Positions 9,224 to 20,450 of a stretch of DNA of 64,000 nt are shown one piece after another. The notes under the pieces are model-generated. The model made no database searches and had not been told where the DNA came from. It saw nothing but the letters and a program-made list of their open reading frames with translations. Position 1 is the stretch's first letter. Every line of letters starts with the position of its first letter. This stretch comes from Reticulitermes speratus. Its lineage: Eukaryota > Arthropoda > Insecta > Blattodea > Rhinotermitidae. Location of the stretch: positions 47,053,635 to 47,117,634 of the forward strand of contig JAJKFL010000005.1 of the NCBI GenBank assembly GCA_021186555.1, given 5' to 3'. Position numbers and translations under genes: made by a program.

Positions 9224-9550
9224 TCACATGTGGCAGTGTCTTACATATACACAAACAATGTTTCACCGGTGGCAGTAGTCCTTACAATAGTACACACAAT
9301 ACAAATGTTTTCACCCGGTGGCAGTAGTCCTTACACTAGTACACACAATACAAATGTTTTCACCCGGTGGCAGTAGTCCTTACACTAGTACACACAATAC
9401 AAATGTTTTCACCCGGTGGCAGTAGTCCTTACACTAGTACACACAATACACATGTTTTCACCCGGTGGCAGTAGTCCTTACACTAGTACACACAATACAC
9501 ATGTTTTCACCCGGTGGCAGTAGTCCTTACACTAGTACACACAATACAAA
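9224..9550. repeat. 49-bp minisatellite, about 6.7 copies
   Basis: The unit CAGTAGTCCTTACACTAGTA then CACACAATACAAATGTTTTC and ACCCGGTGG starts at 9273, 9322, 9371, 9420, 9469 and 9518, exactly 49 bp apart. The first, partial unit (9224-9272) is diverged. A (TTA)n tract at 9187-9211 precedes the array. Frames through it are artefacts. Confidence 0.95.
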
Positions 9551-9654
9551 TGGACATATAATGTACATAAAAGTAACAATACAAAACAAACTATACACAA
9601 TTACCAAACAAAATACATACATTAAGTACAAGTACACACATCAGAACACCATAC

Positions 9655-9860
9655 ACGCATTACAAAAACATCCACACCTTAACAAAACATCCCCTCCTTA
9701 ACAAAAACATCCACACATTACAAAAACATCCACACCTTACAACAATATCCACTCCTTAACAAAAACATCCACACCTTACAAAAACACACACAATAAAAAA
9801 AACACACGCACATTACAAAAACACCCACATATTAAATAATACAAAAACAACAAAACACAC
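9655..9860. repeat. Degenerate A/C-rich minisatellite
   Basis: Irregular units of about 18-20 bp based on ACAAAAACATCCACACCTTA repeat, then decay into AAAAACACACACA. The tract has no long perfect period and no gene. Confidence 0.7.
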
Positions 9861-10009
9861 ATACTGCAAAAAGAAAGAGTTGCTAAGCCTAACCTAAAAC
9901 CTAACGTAAATTGATCAGAGTTAAAGTAATTTGGTATACCAAGCAATGAGTCAACCATGCTATACAAAAATAAAATTCCATGTTTTGAAAAAGTGATACA
10001 CTCTCATTT

Positions 10010-10147
10010 TAACAGGACCTTCACTTCACTACGATTATATACACATCACGGCATTCCCCGTTTTGCTTCCCTTTACTTCACTCACTTCACTTCACTTCAC
10101 TTCACTGCATTATTAGATGGTTTTCCCCACCCTCTATACCCTTCACT
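10010..10147 (-). repeat. LINE 3' region with (GTGAA)n tail
   Basis: CACTTCACTTCACTTCACTT blocks at about 10078-10106 and 10140-10165 are, on the minus strand, GTGAA repeats right after the LINE stop codon. They look like the element's own simple-sequence tail plus slippage. Confidence 0.65.
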
Positions 10148-10556
10148 TCACTTCACCTCACTTATCACTTTCCTAACCCTCTTCCTAAAAATACTCGGCT
10201 TACAAAGGAAAGTCCCTAAAGCATCTGCAGGTAGTTTGTTCCAGAGTTGGATGGTCTTATTTACAAAGGAAAATTTCCCGATATCCGTCCTTTGCTTCCT
10301 GTTCCTATTTTTCCGATTATGATCAACCCTGCTCAGATAGTGTGGCCTTTGTAGTGTGTCACCTATAGCCTTCCAAGCCCGTTCGCCAGTGTATGCTTTG
10401 AAGAGAGCACATAAGCGTGCTGTCTTTCTGCGCTGCGCCAAAGTTTCCCTGTTCGAATCGGTCGTATAATTTGCAAATTTAGCCGCTTTCTGTTGTACCC
10501 GGTCTAACGCATTTATCTGTCCCTCCCTGTATGGATCCCAGGCTTGCGGACAGGTA
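10148..10556 (-). pseudogene. LINE reverse-transcriptase C-terminal region
   Basis: The minus strand encodes one open frame of over 130 residues. It contains CPQAWDPYREGQINALDRVQ, KAAKFANYTTDSNRETLAQR, CALFKAYTGERAWKAIGD, QRPHYLSRVDHNRKNRNRKQ, FSFVNKTIQLWNKLPADALG and a stop after FRKRVRKVISEVK. This is the thumb and post-reverse-transcriptase region of a jockey/CR1-type non-LTR retrotransposon. WDPYREGQINALDRVQ and the LWNKLPA motif are the signatures. The catalytic FADD box lies upstream and is absent, so the copy is 5' truncated and dead, although the surviving part has no stop codon and is fairly young. The annotated methionine at 10441 is internal and not a true start. No host gene is implied. 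Confidence 0.9.
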
Positions 10557-10559
10557 CAA

Positions 10560-11533
10560 CTTTACCTTCGCCTTTACCTTAACGAGAATTTGTAGGATTA
10601 ATAACGATAAGAGCTGTTCAAATTTTTTGCATTTACATCACACAAGTGTGACGCGGATTTGTTCTCCTTTGACTCATCTCGGGACAATACATTACAGTAC
10701 GAATAATCCACAGTGAACGACAATATAAATTCCTGAAGATCTGAAGTGTGTTTCTTGGCATTTCGCTGCACCACACAACCAAATCTGCCAAGAAATTTTG
10801 TGTCGACATTGTTTACAATTCTTCCTACACGGCTTCATCATGTATCTCCACCTACGCGGAAATGTTACAATAGGAATCACACAGACCTACCTAATTTCAA
10901 GTCGTACCACAAGATATGGTACGTCACGAAGCTGGCTATATTTATCGTACAAAAAAAAACATATTTATGTGGCGGGACTCTTGTTTCAATATTCAACTAT
11001 TAGTCACGTTTCTTGTATTACTGTCATTGTTAAGGACAGAAGAAATTTTCAAGTTCGTCATCGTTTAAACTTCAACAGAATATAAATGAAATTCCGTCTG
11101 CATATTCCAAGCTTCAACGAACGATGTGAAGTCACGTGACCAGGTGACTGAAGGTGAACTGGTCTTACGTGGTGACTAAACCATTTCTCTCCGCAAAGAG
11201 GCGGCTGCATCGGCTGCGTATTGATACACAGACTTGCCCATTGCATCCTCTGTTCCTGTACCCAACAATTCCCAAGCCGCAAGACACAACGAAATAAAAA
11301 GAGTATTAGCAGACAAAAATCCTCAGTACTGCGGCATTATGGCGCCAATTCAAGGCCCCCCAACCCTACTTCTTGCAAAGCAATAATGTAAGTGTACATT
11401 GCGTCGAGGTATTTGTTTGAATTGTATTGAGAAGTCACGTCAAGTTTATACACATTAACTGGCACATAAATAGTCCTCCAGAAGTTGTTTATTACTCGGA
11501 TGGTCAAGAAATTCCTCACTTTAATGAAAACCG
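10560..11533. other. No gene seen
   Basis: About 970 bp of mixed composition. Short frames on both strands have no domain. No tandem repeat or clear transposon end was recognised. Confidence 0.5.
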
Positions 11534-11537
11534 GGTA

Positions 11538-11790
11538 AATCCCGGTGGCCGTGCGGTCTAAGGTGTAGGTCTCAAGCCACTCGATTGCTGGGATCGCGGG
11601 TCCGAATCCCGCTGAGGGCTAAGATGTTCGTCGCGTTTGTTTGTTGTGTGTTGTTGGTAGCGGCCTCTGCGACGGGCTGATCATTCGTTCAGGAGTCCTA
11701 CCGGGTTGTTGTGTCTGATTGTGTGTATCTAGAAACCTCAAAAAAGAGGCGGCCTACGCCCGACTTGGGCTGTTACGCCAAAACAAAAAA
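11538..11790 (+). mobile_element. SINE-A, diverged subfamily
   Basis: CCCGGTGGCCGTGCGGTCTA is followed by B-box GCGGGTCCGAATCCCGCTGA. The body has GGCCTCTGCGACGGGCTGAT and ends GGGCTGTTACGCCAAAACAA. The body differs from the 8.7 kb copy by substitutions and small indels, including GTTGTTGTGTCTGATTGTGT. Any target duplication (AAATCC) is too short to trust. Confidence 0.85.
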
Positions 11791-12394
11791 ATCCGAACAT
11801 TCAATGCAACGTTCAATGAAGTCCGACCTTCGACCACACACACAGGTAACATCTATTTTAATATTATTCTATCATCTATGCTTGAGTCTTCCAAGTGATC
11901 TATTATCAGATTTTCCTACCAAAATTCCGAATGAATTAATCGTCTCCCCTATTCGAAATATCTGCCTGGCCCACATGAATCTTTCTAGTTTATGAGCCTT
12001 AATAATCAGAAGATCACAAAATAGGAACCTCCTTAAGATTTTTTCTAATCATTTGCTACTTCGGCCCGCTTATATTCAAATATGCTCCTCAGCATCTCAC
12101 ACCTAACCCATGTTCTTCCCTTAACGTGAAAGAGAAAATATACACAGACTAGATAAAGCAGCAGATAACACAATAGTTTAGTACAATTTTAGCCTTAAAA
12201 TGTTCAGATGTGACAAGAAGAGAGAAACAAAGTGCGAGAGAGACTTAACTATTTTAAAAACAGGCAGTGAGAAGAAAGGATACTTATACAGTATAGCAAC
12301 GAACACAATGGATCATAAACAGCTTGAATAGTATCAATTCCGCCTTGGATAATGCATCCAAACATGTTTAAACGGTACTTTTATTTTTCAATCG

Positions 12395-12560
12395 CGGAGG
12401 TCTGGGTTCGAACCCATCTCTGACGATGTGGATTTGTGAGGGTCGAGGTGAAGCCGGGACAAGTTTACTCAAAGTACTTCGGGTTTTCCCTGCCATCCAG
12501 TCAACCAATGCTGCATACTCACATTTAATTCATCCGTCATCAACACCATATAATGTTAAC
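12395..12560 (+). mobile_element. SINE-C, diverged fragment
   Basis: B-box GTCTGGGTTCGAACCCATCT is followed by GTGGATTTGTGAGGGTCGAG, AGTACTTCGGGTTTTCCC and CCAACCAATGCTGCATACTC-like sequence, the SINE-C order. A further related but very decayed stretch seems to lie at 12735-12960. Confidence 0.6.
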
Positions 12561-13379
12561 AACTGACAGGCGTTAAAAAAACTCAGGGGGAAAAAAAGTC
12601 TTTATTAAGTTAAATGTACAAGCCGGGCACAAATAATCTTTACCATTTCCATCGCTTTTTCCAAGCTATCATGCAAATGCAACATCCGAAAAACCAGACA
12701 TTACACTGCATTCATTCGGAACTGTTACAACGTCGTGATGGTTATTTAACGACGCTGCCAGTACCTAAAAGTGTATCGCGTGAAACGATAGTGGCTGATG
12801 ATCCGGAAAGGATTTGGAAGGAAACAGTCGTGGCCTAATCGAGGTATTTACACGGAATTTGCCGGGGACTGAGGAAAACCGCGAAGATCTTCAGTGAAAT
12901 GCAAAATATGCACCTCTCGAACAGGGGATTAGAACGTCACCGCTACCCCAGTCAGTCTGAATTCTGAAGCATAGATTATTTGGTAGGAATGTTTTACAAA
13001 GAAACTGATAGTGGTAAAAATATTTTGTGCACACCCTGTATAATGACAGTCGGCAATTTCAGTCTTATCCTAAAGCTTTAATTTCGTATTCTGGCCAACC
13101 TTTTGTAAAGACAGAGTATGCGGCTTACACACACACACACACTTTAATAATCCAAGGTACAATCCTAACCATGCATTTCTTCTGCCATAAATGAAACTGT
13201 CTCGTTTTTTTGAAGTTTTAACAACAAAAAGTCGCAAAAATGCGCCTATTAGCTTCGCTATGTCCGTGTCTGCCAGTCTATAGCGACTCTAGAATCCCTG
13301 GGCGGACGTTCGTGGAATTTCATATTGGGGAACGTTTAACTAAACTATGTCAGCAGAGTTGTGAAGGTGGGGGAGAGGG

Positions 13380-13540
13380 GTGGCGGAGAGGAAATGTTTT
13401 ATTTAACGACACTTGTCAGTTGCTTGGGTTATATAACGTCCGTGGTGGACGAGTGAAATATGAACATGAATAACTGGTGGAAAGACAGTGGCAGGGAAAA
13501 CCGAAGTATCAGAGAAAATCCTACCTCAGTGTCATTCTGA
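13380..13540 (-). mobile_element. SINE-C fragment
   Basis: GGTGGAAAGACAGTGGCAGG, AAAACCGAAGTATCAGAGAA and AATCCTACC are the reverse of the AGTACTTCGGTTTTCCC and CATTCCACC parts of SINE-C. Confidence 0.55.
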
Positions 13541-13625
13541 ACAATTTTAGTAAAATCCGGTCAAGGTATAGGACACTTTTACACATACTTTGAGCGTCAC
13601 TCGCTAAAAACTGAGACACAGAGGA

Positions 13626-13902
13626 AGGCAGGCAATGTACGTATAGCGTGACACTGTGGCGCGCTGCGCTACGTGTGTCGCTACCAACCGTGTGAAATGC
13701 ACTTAGGTCTTCATGTAAGGTTTCCGATATTTTTGCCTGATTTTAACCAAATTTTAGATTGCCTCGACAGATTTTCACAGAAATCCCCAATATAAAGTTT
13801 CACGGAAATCCGTCTAGAGGGAGTCGCGCTGATACATGCGGACGGACGGACGGACATAACGAAGCTAACAGGGGCTTTACGCGACATTAGGAACGCGCCC
13901 AA
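13626..13902 (+). mobile_element. MITE-A copy 4, internally deleted
   Basis: It starts GGCAGGCAATGTACGTATAG and GTGGCGCGCTGCGC. It lacks about 250 bp of middle and resumes at CACTTAGGTCTTCATGTAAG. It then has CGGACGGACGGACGGACATA and ends AGGAACGCGCCCAA. The minus frame reading SARPS-like residues is this element. Confidence 0.75.
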
Positions 13903-14143
13903 AAATGTGTGTAAAAAAAGCTGCAGAAAGGCACACGCATTTTACTCCTAATACACCTTTCCCATTAGTCTCCTGATTCTCGACATCATGTAATTAGACC
14001 ACAGTTGCAATGCGCCAGATACATTTCCTAACGCATTTTATTTCTTAACACAGGGAAGAGGCCGTGGCCTAATTTAAAGTACTTCCCTGGAATTTTCTTG
14101 GACAGGCTGCATAAAACAACAACCTTTATTCAGACCTTCGTTT

Positions 14144-14254
14144 CTCTGGAATGTTACGCGGCGTAGATTGGTAGTAGGGTTACCGACGTTTCGGAACAAC
14201 CTATCGGTCCCAAAACGTCGGTAACTACAATCTACGCCGCGTAACATCCCAGAG
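14144..14254. mobile_element. Fold-back element B1
   Basis: CTCTGGAATGTTACGCGGCG is inverted as CGCCGCGTAACATCCCAGAG with one mismatch. Inside, TTACCGACGTTTCGGAACAA and AAAACGTCGGTAA form the second inverted pair. Nearly the whole element is one palindrome, with a short loop around CTATCGGTCCC. Confidence 0.85.
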
Positions 14255-15040
14255 GAGCGGAGACCTCGTTTACACCGCGGTTGAAGCCTGAAATCACGCA
14301 ACCTTCACTCATAACTGGTCTCCGGGCCGAAACCTGAACCCAGGACCTCCCGAATACGGAACACGTATTCCAACCACTCGACTGTGACGTTCGACGGCCT
14401 GACAAGAATTCGCACCCGCGATTCCAGTGCTTGACCACGCGACTACAAAGGATCGATCGTGAACTAATGTTAGACGTAATGCGGAAACACACGAGGCATA
14501 ACGTCGTACGGGCTACACTGCAGCCACGGAAACACTCTACTTGATCGACCCCCTCCACATCTCCCTCTGGCTCTTACTCTCCCCTCCACACATCTGACCA
14601 TTCTCTTCACACAAATGCTGCTAGTGACAACCACAGCATAACCTTCGATAGCAGTTAAGCGCTTTGGGTAACATAGGCCACAGGAGATTAATACAGTAAC
14701 AGAACAAACGGCTAAATCTGGAGCCCCACCAACCAAACCACTCATGGGACTTCTTACCGTAGCCACTGTATAGCTGCGTACATCAGGCAGCTGGTATTAA
14801 ATGGGATACTGGGGGTCCTTGATATATACGTCGAGGTTACGTATAGGAGGAGTGCGACTTATATCGAAGTGGCGTATATGGAAGAATTCTTTCCCGGTAA
14901 GAATTATATCCAGGCAGCTTACGATAAAATGGACATCGCGTATGTTCAGCATTATCTATGCACTAGGCGAGATGGCAGATACGGGGCGAAGAAGAATCAG
15001 AAAGGATAATTCAAGTCATCTGGGATTTACGTCGTGCCGA

Positions 15041-15210
15041 CTGGAATATAGTGTCCGACGTTTCGAAGGATTCTAGTGCCTTTATCTGCGGGGCCAGGCA
15101 GTCCAAGCACCGTGCTTGGACCGCTTACTCCTACTTCGGGCTGCTTGGCTCTGCAGATGAAGACATCACAAACCTTCGAACCGTCGGGCACTATTCACCA
15201 ATGGATACGG
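15041..15210. mobile_element. Fold-back element with nested perfect hairpin
   Basis: GAATATAGTGTCCGACGTTT and CGTCGGGCACTATTC form the outer arms. GTCCAAGCA/TGCTTGGAC form a perfect 9-bp inner hairpin with a CCG loop. The inner arms carry GGGGCCAGGCAG-like and CTGCTTGGCTC-like words. It is non-coding. Confidence 0.75.
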
Positions 15211-15394
15211 CATAACATCCCAGAAGACTTGAATATTCAGTAACACGGGTATGAGAAAGTCAACTCTCGAATCAGAGGAGATTTTAAGAAGGCGCAGGGA
15301 CGAAACATGAATGTGCCGTTTTTACACTAAACTGAATGGCGTTAAGTGCGGATGAAGTACAAGCTGATCCTGTCCCAAGCCACGACAGCATGTG

Positions 15395-15620
15395 GATGAG
15401 TGGAAGCATAGATCCACTCATTAACCTCGGCACTAGATAGAGATAAGTAATCAACTTCACGCCCCGGCCGCTTTACCCCCCGGTACCCACTGTACAGGAG
15501 GCTGTGAGGGTTACAGAGCCGGTCTGGGCGTTTGGAAGAACAGCAAATCTCTTCTCGTGCCGGGATTCGAACCCCGCATCGTCCATCCAGCCCGTAGCAC
15601 AGGGCACATATCGGGGACCC
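15395..15620 (-). mobile_element. SINE-B
   Basis: GCATAGATCCACTCATTAAC, CGCCCCGGCCGCTTTACCCC and GTGCCGGGATTCGAACCCCG are in the usual minus-strand order. GTCCATCCAGCCCGTAGC marks the tRNA-like head. The tail with CCATGAAG is missing. Confidence 0.8.
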
Positions 15621-15807
15621 CTCATTCATACAAAAACAGTGAGAAGGACCTACAAGACTAGAACTACACGCCAATTCATTTCTTTGGTATGCGGTGTAGC
15701 AGTACACAGTAGAGGCAAATAATGTTGATACGCCTGAACTGCAGACAGGTGAGAGAAAGTGCAAATTTGTGGTCGAATCTAGTGCCTTTCACGCTGGCTT
15801 CAGGAAC

Positions 15808-15809
<2 letters not shown>

Positions 15810-15851
<42 letters not shown>
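15810..15851. repeat. (ATA)n microsatellite
   Basis: Fourteen perfect trinucleotide units precede the 43-bp satellite by about 120 bp. Confidence 0.97.
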
Positions 15852-15852
<1 letters not shown>

Positions 15853-15972
15853 CAGCTGAAATTACACTGACGCTCTTCCAGTTTAGTAGCTCACAGCAAC
15901 GTAACGTTACAGTGGGAAAGAAATCCTCAAGTACTACGAGGATTTTATTCATTCACACAACCGTCCGACATG

Positions 15973-17070
15973 TTGACGTGTATAAACACAATGCCCCTAA
16001 CACACTACATTCTGACCCCTTAACATACTCGCATGTGTACGTGTATAAACACAATGCCCCTAACACACTACTCGCATGTGTACGTGTATAAACACAATGC
16101 CCCTAACACACTACTCGCATGTGTACGTGTATAAACACAATGCCCCTAACACACTACTCGCATGTGTACGTGTATAAACACAATGCCCCTAACACACTAC
16201 TCGCATGTGTACGTGTATAAACACAATGCCCCTAACACACTACTCGCATGTGTACGTGTATAAACACAATGCCCCTACACACTACTCGCATGTGTACGTG
16301 TATAAACACAATGCCCCTAACACACTACTCGCATGTGTACGTGTATAAACACAATGCCCTAACACACTACTCGCATGTGTACGTGTATAAACACAATGCC
16401 CTAACACACTACTCGCATGTGTACGTGTATAAACACACAATTGCACCTGAAACACAAGCCTAACTCTCCGCATGTGTACGTGTATAAACACAATGCCCCT
16501 AACACACTACTCGCATGTGTACGTGTATAAACACAATGCCCTGACACACTACTCGCATGTGTACGTGAAAACACAATGCCCCTGACACACTACTCGCATG
16601 TGTACGTGTATAAACACAATGCCCCTAACACACTACTCGCATGTGTACGTGTATAAGCACAATGCCCCTAACACACTACTCGCATGTGTACGTGTATAAC
16701 ACAATGCCCCTAACACACTACTCGCATGTGTACGTGTATAAACACAATGCCCCTAACACACTACTCGCATGTGTACGTGTATAAACACAATGCCCCTAAC
16801 ATACTACTCGCATGTGTACGTGTATAAACACAATGCCCCTAACACACTACTCGCATGTGTACGTGTATAAACACAATGCCCCTAACACACTACTCGCATG
16901 TGTACGTGTATAAACACAATGCCCCTGACACACTACTCGCATGTGTACGTGTATAAACACAATGCCCCTAACACACTACTCGCATGTGTACGTGTATAAA
17001 CACAATGCCCCTGACACACTACTCGCATGTGTACGTGTAAAACACATGCCCTAAATACTACTCGCATGTG
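15973..17070. repeat. 43-bp satellite, about 25 copies
   Basis: The unit is ATGCCCCTAACACACTACTC then GCATGTGTACGTGTATAAAC and ACA. Copies are almost identical. Changes include CCCT to CCT (for example near 16355 and 16395), TAACAC to TGACAC, and one 17-20 bp insertion near 16440-16465. The first copy at 15973 is shorter. The inner TGTGT...ACACA can pair. Frames with repeating CVYTRTHASSVLGH residues are satellite translation. No gene lies inside. Confidence 0.97.
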
Positions 17071-17147
17071 TACGCAGACTGTATTCGTTTCCAATATTGT
17101 CAACTATCCGGTAAATGTCAATTATGAATACGTTTCAAATACTGTTA

Positions 17148-17371
17148 CGCTATATAAGAAGTGTCGTATAAACCAATGTTGTCATAACCGGACTAGGTTA
17201 TGACAACATTGGTTTATACGACACTTCTTATATAGCGTCACATATTCTATGGTATCAATTAATTCCTCACTGTTAACCATAACATCATATTCCTCGGTTA
17301 GAGCGACACTCGTTTATAACGACACAAAATATTCAGTCCCTTTCATGACGTTATAACCGAGTTCGACTGTA
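17148..17371 (-). mobile_element. Pogo-like MITE with terminal inverted duplication
   Basis: The right end is CCGAGTTCGACTGTA, the inverse of the TACAGTCGAACTCGG terminus seen at 24469 and 54892. The left end is not the expected terminus. Positions 17148-17189 are a perfect inverted copy of 17196-17237 (42 bp each), separated by GGACTA. The terminus beyond GGTTATGACA is lost. TA-flanked CAGTCGAAC ends fit pogo/Tc1-like elements. Confidence 0.85.
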
Positions 17372-17461
17372 TTTAATTCCGATTGACGAGGTGGAGGCTC
17401 CTTGGAAGTATGCGAACCACCTAACATTGCACATTTGGAAAATCCTTCGAATCACAATGGT

Positions 17462-17495
17462 CTATATATATATATTATATATATATATATATATC
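17462..17495. repeat. (TA)n microsatellite
   Basis: TATATATATATTATATATAT continues for about 34 bp with one break. Confidence 0.95.
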
Positions 17496-17664
17496 AACTG
17501 ATTTAACGTTCAAATCACGCAATTTCCCCACAGTGTATGTATTTGTTTACTGTACTTATCAGAATAAGCAGTTATTGACTCTGAACAACATTAACCGGTT
17601 GGTTTTCGTAATGGAGTTGCACTGTGCTTACTGCGAGGTACGAACTGAAATGTTAAAGTTACTT

Positions 17665-17900
17665 AGATGGAGTTACACTAGAACAGGCCATGAAGTCCCA
17701 GAGGGGAAGCAGAGGTATTACTCTACTCTACCGGCCGCTTTACCCCCAGGAAAGAGACCCGGTACCCATTGTACAGGAGGCTGGGCAAGCCCCAGGGCCG
17801 GTCTGGACGGGTGCGGAAAATCTCTCGCCCACACCGACGTTCGATCCCCGGACCGTTCAGCCCGTAGCGAGTCACTTTATACTACGCTACTGCGGCCCAC
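17665..17900 (-). mobile_element. SINE-B with long flanking duplication
   Basis: ACTAGAACAGGCCATGAAGT, CGGCCGCTTTACCCCCAGGA, GACGTTCGATCCCCGG and CCCGTAGCGAGTC show a near-complete minus copy. The flanks 17636-17664 and 17910-17938 are the same 29-bp sequence with about four differences (AGGTACGAAC/TTGAAATGT). That is long for a target duplication and old by its divergence. Confidence 0.85.
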
Positions 17901-18619
17901 TTTACTTTCAGGTACGAATTGAAATGTAGAAGTTATTTTAGGTTAAGTTTCTTGATTCAAACATTGAACTCAAGGGATCGCCGATTCCTAAACACGTTAT
18001 TATGAACCCAGGTATCACTAAATCGATTGCCACACAAATTTTCCGGAAAATAACGACTTCCGTTTAACCTGTTGGCTGCAATAAAAGTCGTGTTACAAAG
18101 GCAGTGCGGTCTATAAAGAAACAGCATGGAACATAACAATTTAAAAACCACAATAAACCAAGCAGAGACGTGTCGACTAAACCAGTCACGTAAAAGCTTT
18201 TATTATCCTGACTTGTTTAGGTAGCAGTCTTGTAACTCCTGAAAGTTGAATTTATTGCACAAATCTTTTTAGAGTTCCTTTCTTAACGTGGAGCTACGAT
18301 CTAGAGCTGCGGCTTTATCACAACGAAAACACGTTATGTTCCGGAAAGCCGCGAATACAGTACAACACACACGGAAACAGCGGTCTTCTGGTATGACGCC
18401 GTGCAGTCTGATAAATAAATACCAATGTGAAGTCCTCTAGAATGTAACACAGTGTCATTGGACGAGAGATTCCCGGCGTTTCGAGGCATCGTGGTGCTTC
18501 CATATTCAGGGTCAAGCACGATCCCTACGAAACGTCAGAACTCGTCGCTCAAGGACACAGCAGCCCCACTGTGAGTACGTCAGATCTCTCAAGTACCAAC
18601 ATTTCGGAGATAACTATCA

Positions 18620-18990
18620 GCCTCATCTACTATATGAATATTATGGGAAGAACAGTTTCGTTCTACATCACTTTAGCTATATGTTTTACATTTATGTAAC
18701 GCACCCCAGATGTTAAATTGTATGTGTTGCATAGACAACCGCTCGGGGCCCCCCCCCCCCGCAACTCGATAATCGCACCTCCCCCCCCACCCATAATTTT
18801 TTGAGAAGTTACTACCATATCCCATAACAAGAAATCCAGAATACTACCTTGTGTCAGTAGAACTGAATCCAGTTCGAACCCCCCCACAACAAATTATACT
18901 ATTTTCTACGTTTGGTGCCCCTTCCCTCGAACTATGGTACCCCGGGTCGCGGGACCTGTGGGGCGGTATATAGGCTACACCACTGAATGA
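18620..18990. other. Possible decayed CCCC/GGGG-terminus repeat
   Basis: C-tracts at about 18750, 18780 and 18880, with GCACCCCAGATGTTAAATTG and GTTCGAACCCCCCC, recall the repeat at 28294-28672. No ends could be fixed and no gene is seen. Confidence 0.3.
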
Positions 18991-19900
18991 TTGCATATAG
19001 TTCGGAACTCAATTTTGCGTCCCTGGACGGCGGCAAATAGCCACTGAGCTCGGTTCCGGACTACAGCGCTGTCATGTTGCTACTTGGGTGAATCCTTCTA
19101 CAAATGAAGTTCAACACTTGTTAACGTGCATACCTGCGCCACAGCTCCACTCTGATCCCTTAACTTCCAGATGATTAGGAAAGGCACAATAAAAAATCCC
19201 AGATTTTCCACCACACTTTTATACCAACGTGTGGGTACAGTTACGGTGGCTGGTCCATCTGAGTGGGCACAAGCGATCCATGTCTTCAAACGGCTTCCTT
19301 TCCAATCGAATGAGAGTTAAGAATCTGTTTCAGCTGAAGTGTAAACGATGCCAGGTGCACCACCACTAGCGTATCCAGTTGTATTGTTACGTGTGATCTG
19401 CACGCTACTGAACCTAATCTTTAAAAAGGCAACTGTTTTTTTTAATTACACAAGTAACAATCGACTTTGTACTTAATTCCCCGACAATTTGGCTGCTACG
19501 CCCGACAATACGCTCGCATTACGCAATATTACGGCGAATCCTGATAATTCAAAGCGCGATGATCGTTCCGATGTCGCGAACTTCCTGCTCGCCCCTGTCC
19601 TCGTGTGACAACACCACCGAACAGGAGGAACGGTACGCACTACGGTGTCATTGCGACAGGGCCCGACCTCACCACTGATGCAAAACGCCACTGACTTGGT
19701 CCCCACAGGAGGGCACGTGTAAGCAGAAGTTCTTTGGACAACACAGGACAAACCCATTTGAAACAAAGAACAACCATGAAGCGGCTGTCGCCATCTTCAG
19801 GGCAGAAGACATTTTCGTACCCTCCATTGCGTGCCCGCCCGTCAGTCCAGTCCAAGGTAATTTAGTCTAGCCTCTATCCATCCGCCTACCTATCTGCCAA
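18991..19900. other. No gene seen; possible fold-back fragment
   Basis: Minus frames at 19098-19289 and 19473-19855 lack known domains. CCATCTTCAGGGCAG at about 19790-19804 is the reverse of the CTGAAGATGG motif found in fold-back elements. Confidence 0.4.
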
Positions 19901-19902
19901 CC

Positions 19903-20396
19903 TCCCTACCTACCTACCTACCTACCTACCTACCTTCTATGTGCCTATCCGGATACCTATCTACCTAATTTGTCTACCATCTACGTACCTATGTGCCTGC
20001 CTGCCTGCCTGTCTGTCTGCCTACCTACTTAACTACTTAACTACCTACCTACCAACCACCTATCTGCCTATCCGTCCACCTACCTACCTACCGAATCTAC
20101 GTGTCTACCCACCTACGTACCTATGTGCCTACCTACCTATCTACCTACTACCCACCCACCTTCTATGTGCCTATCCGGATACCTATCTACCTACCTAATT
20201 TGTCTACCATCTACGTACCTATGTGCCTGTCTGCCTACCTACCTACTTAACTACCTAACTACCTACCGACTTAACTACTTAACTACCTACCTACCAACCA
20301 ACCACCTATCTGCCTATCCGACCACCTACCTACCTAATCTACGTGTCTACCCAACTACGTACCTATGTGCCTACCTACCTACCTACTACCCACCCA
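19903..20396. repeat. (CTAC)n higher-order repeat
   Basis: CTAC/CCTA units form two larger repeats of about 225-235 bp. TTCTATGTGCCTATCCGGAT starts at 19935 and again at 20161. Each block also carries CTACGTACCTATGTGCC twice. Threonine-, tyrosine-, leucine- and proline-rich frames here are artefacts. Confidence 0.9.
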
Positions 20397-20420
20397 AGTG
20401 TCTCTTCATTCCTTTCACAT

Positions 20421-20450
20421 TTGCTCATCATCATCATCATCATCATAATC
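20421..20450. repeat. (CAT)n microsatellite
   Basis: CATCATCATCATCATCATCA lies next to the CTAC repeat. The following 20450-21075 shows no recognisable gene. Confidence 0.85.

Noticed and set aside
14740..14800. Donor-like ACGGTAAGAAG on minus as the missing Drak exon end
   Set aside because: The phase would fit, but the frame upstream (MYAAIQWLR) does not resemble a glycine-rich loop start.
15973..17070. Possible CRISPR-like array
   Set aside because: Units are contiguous with no unique spacers, and the window is eukaryotic; it is a satellite.
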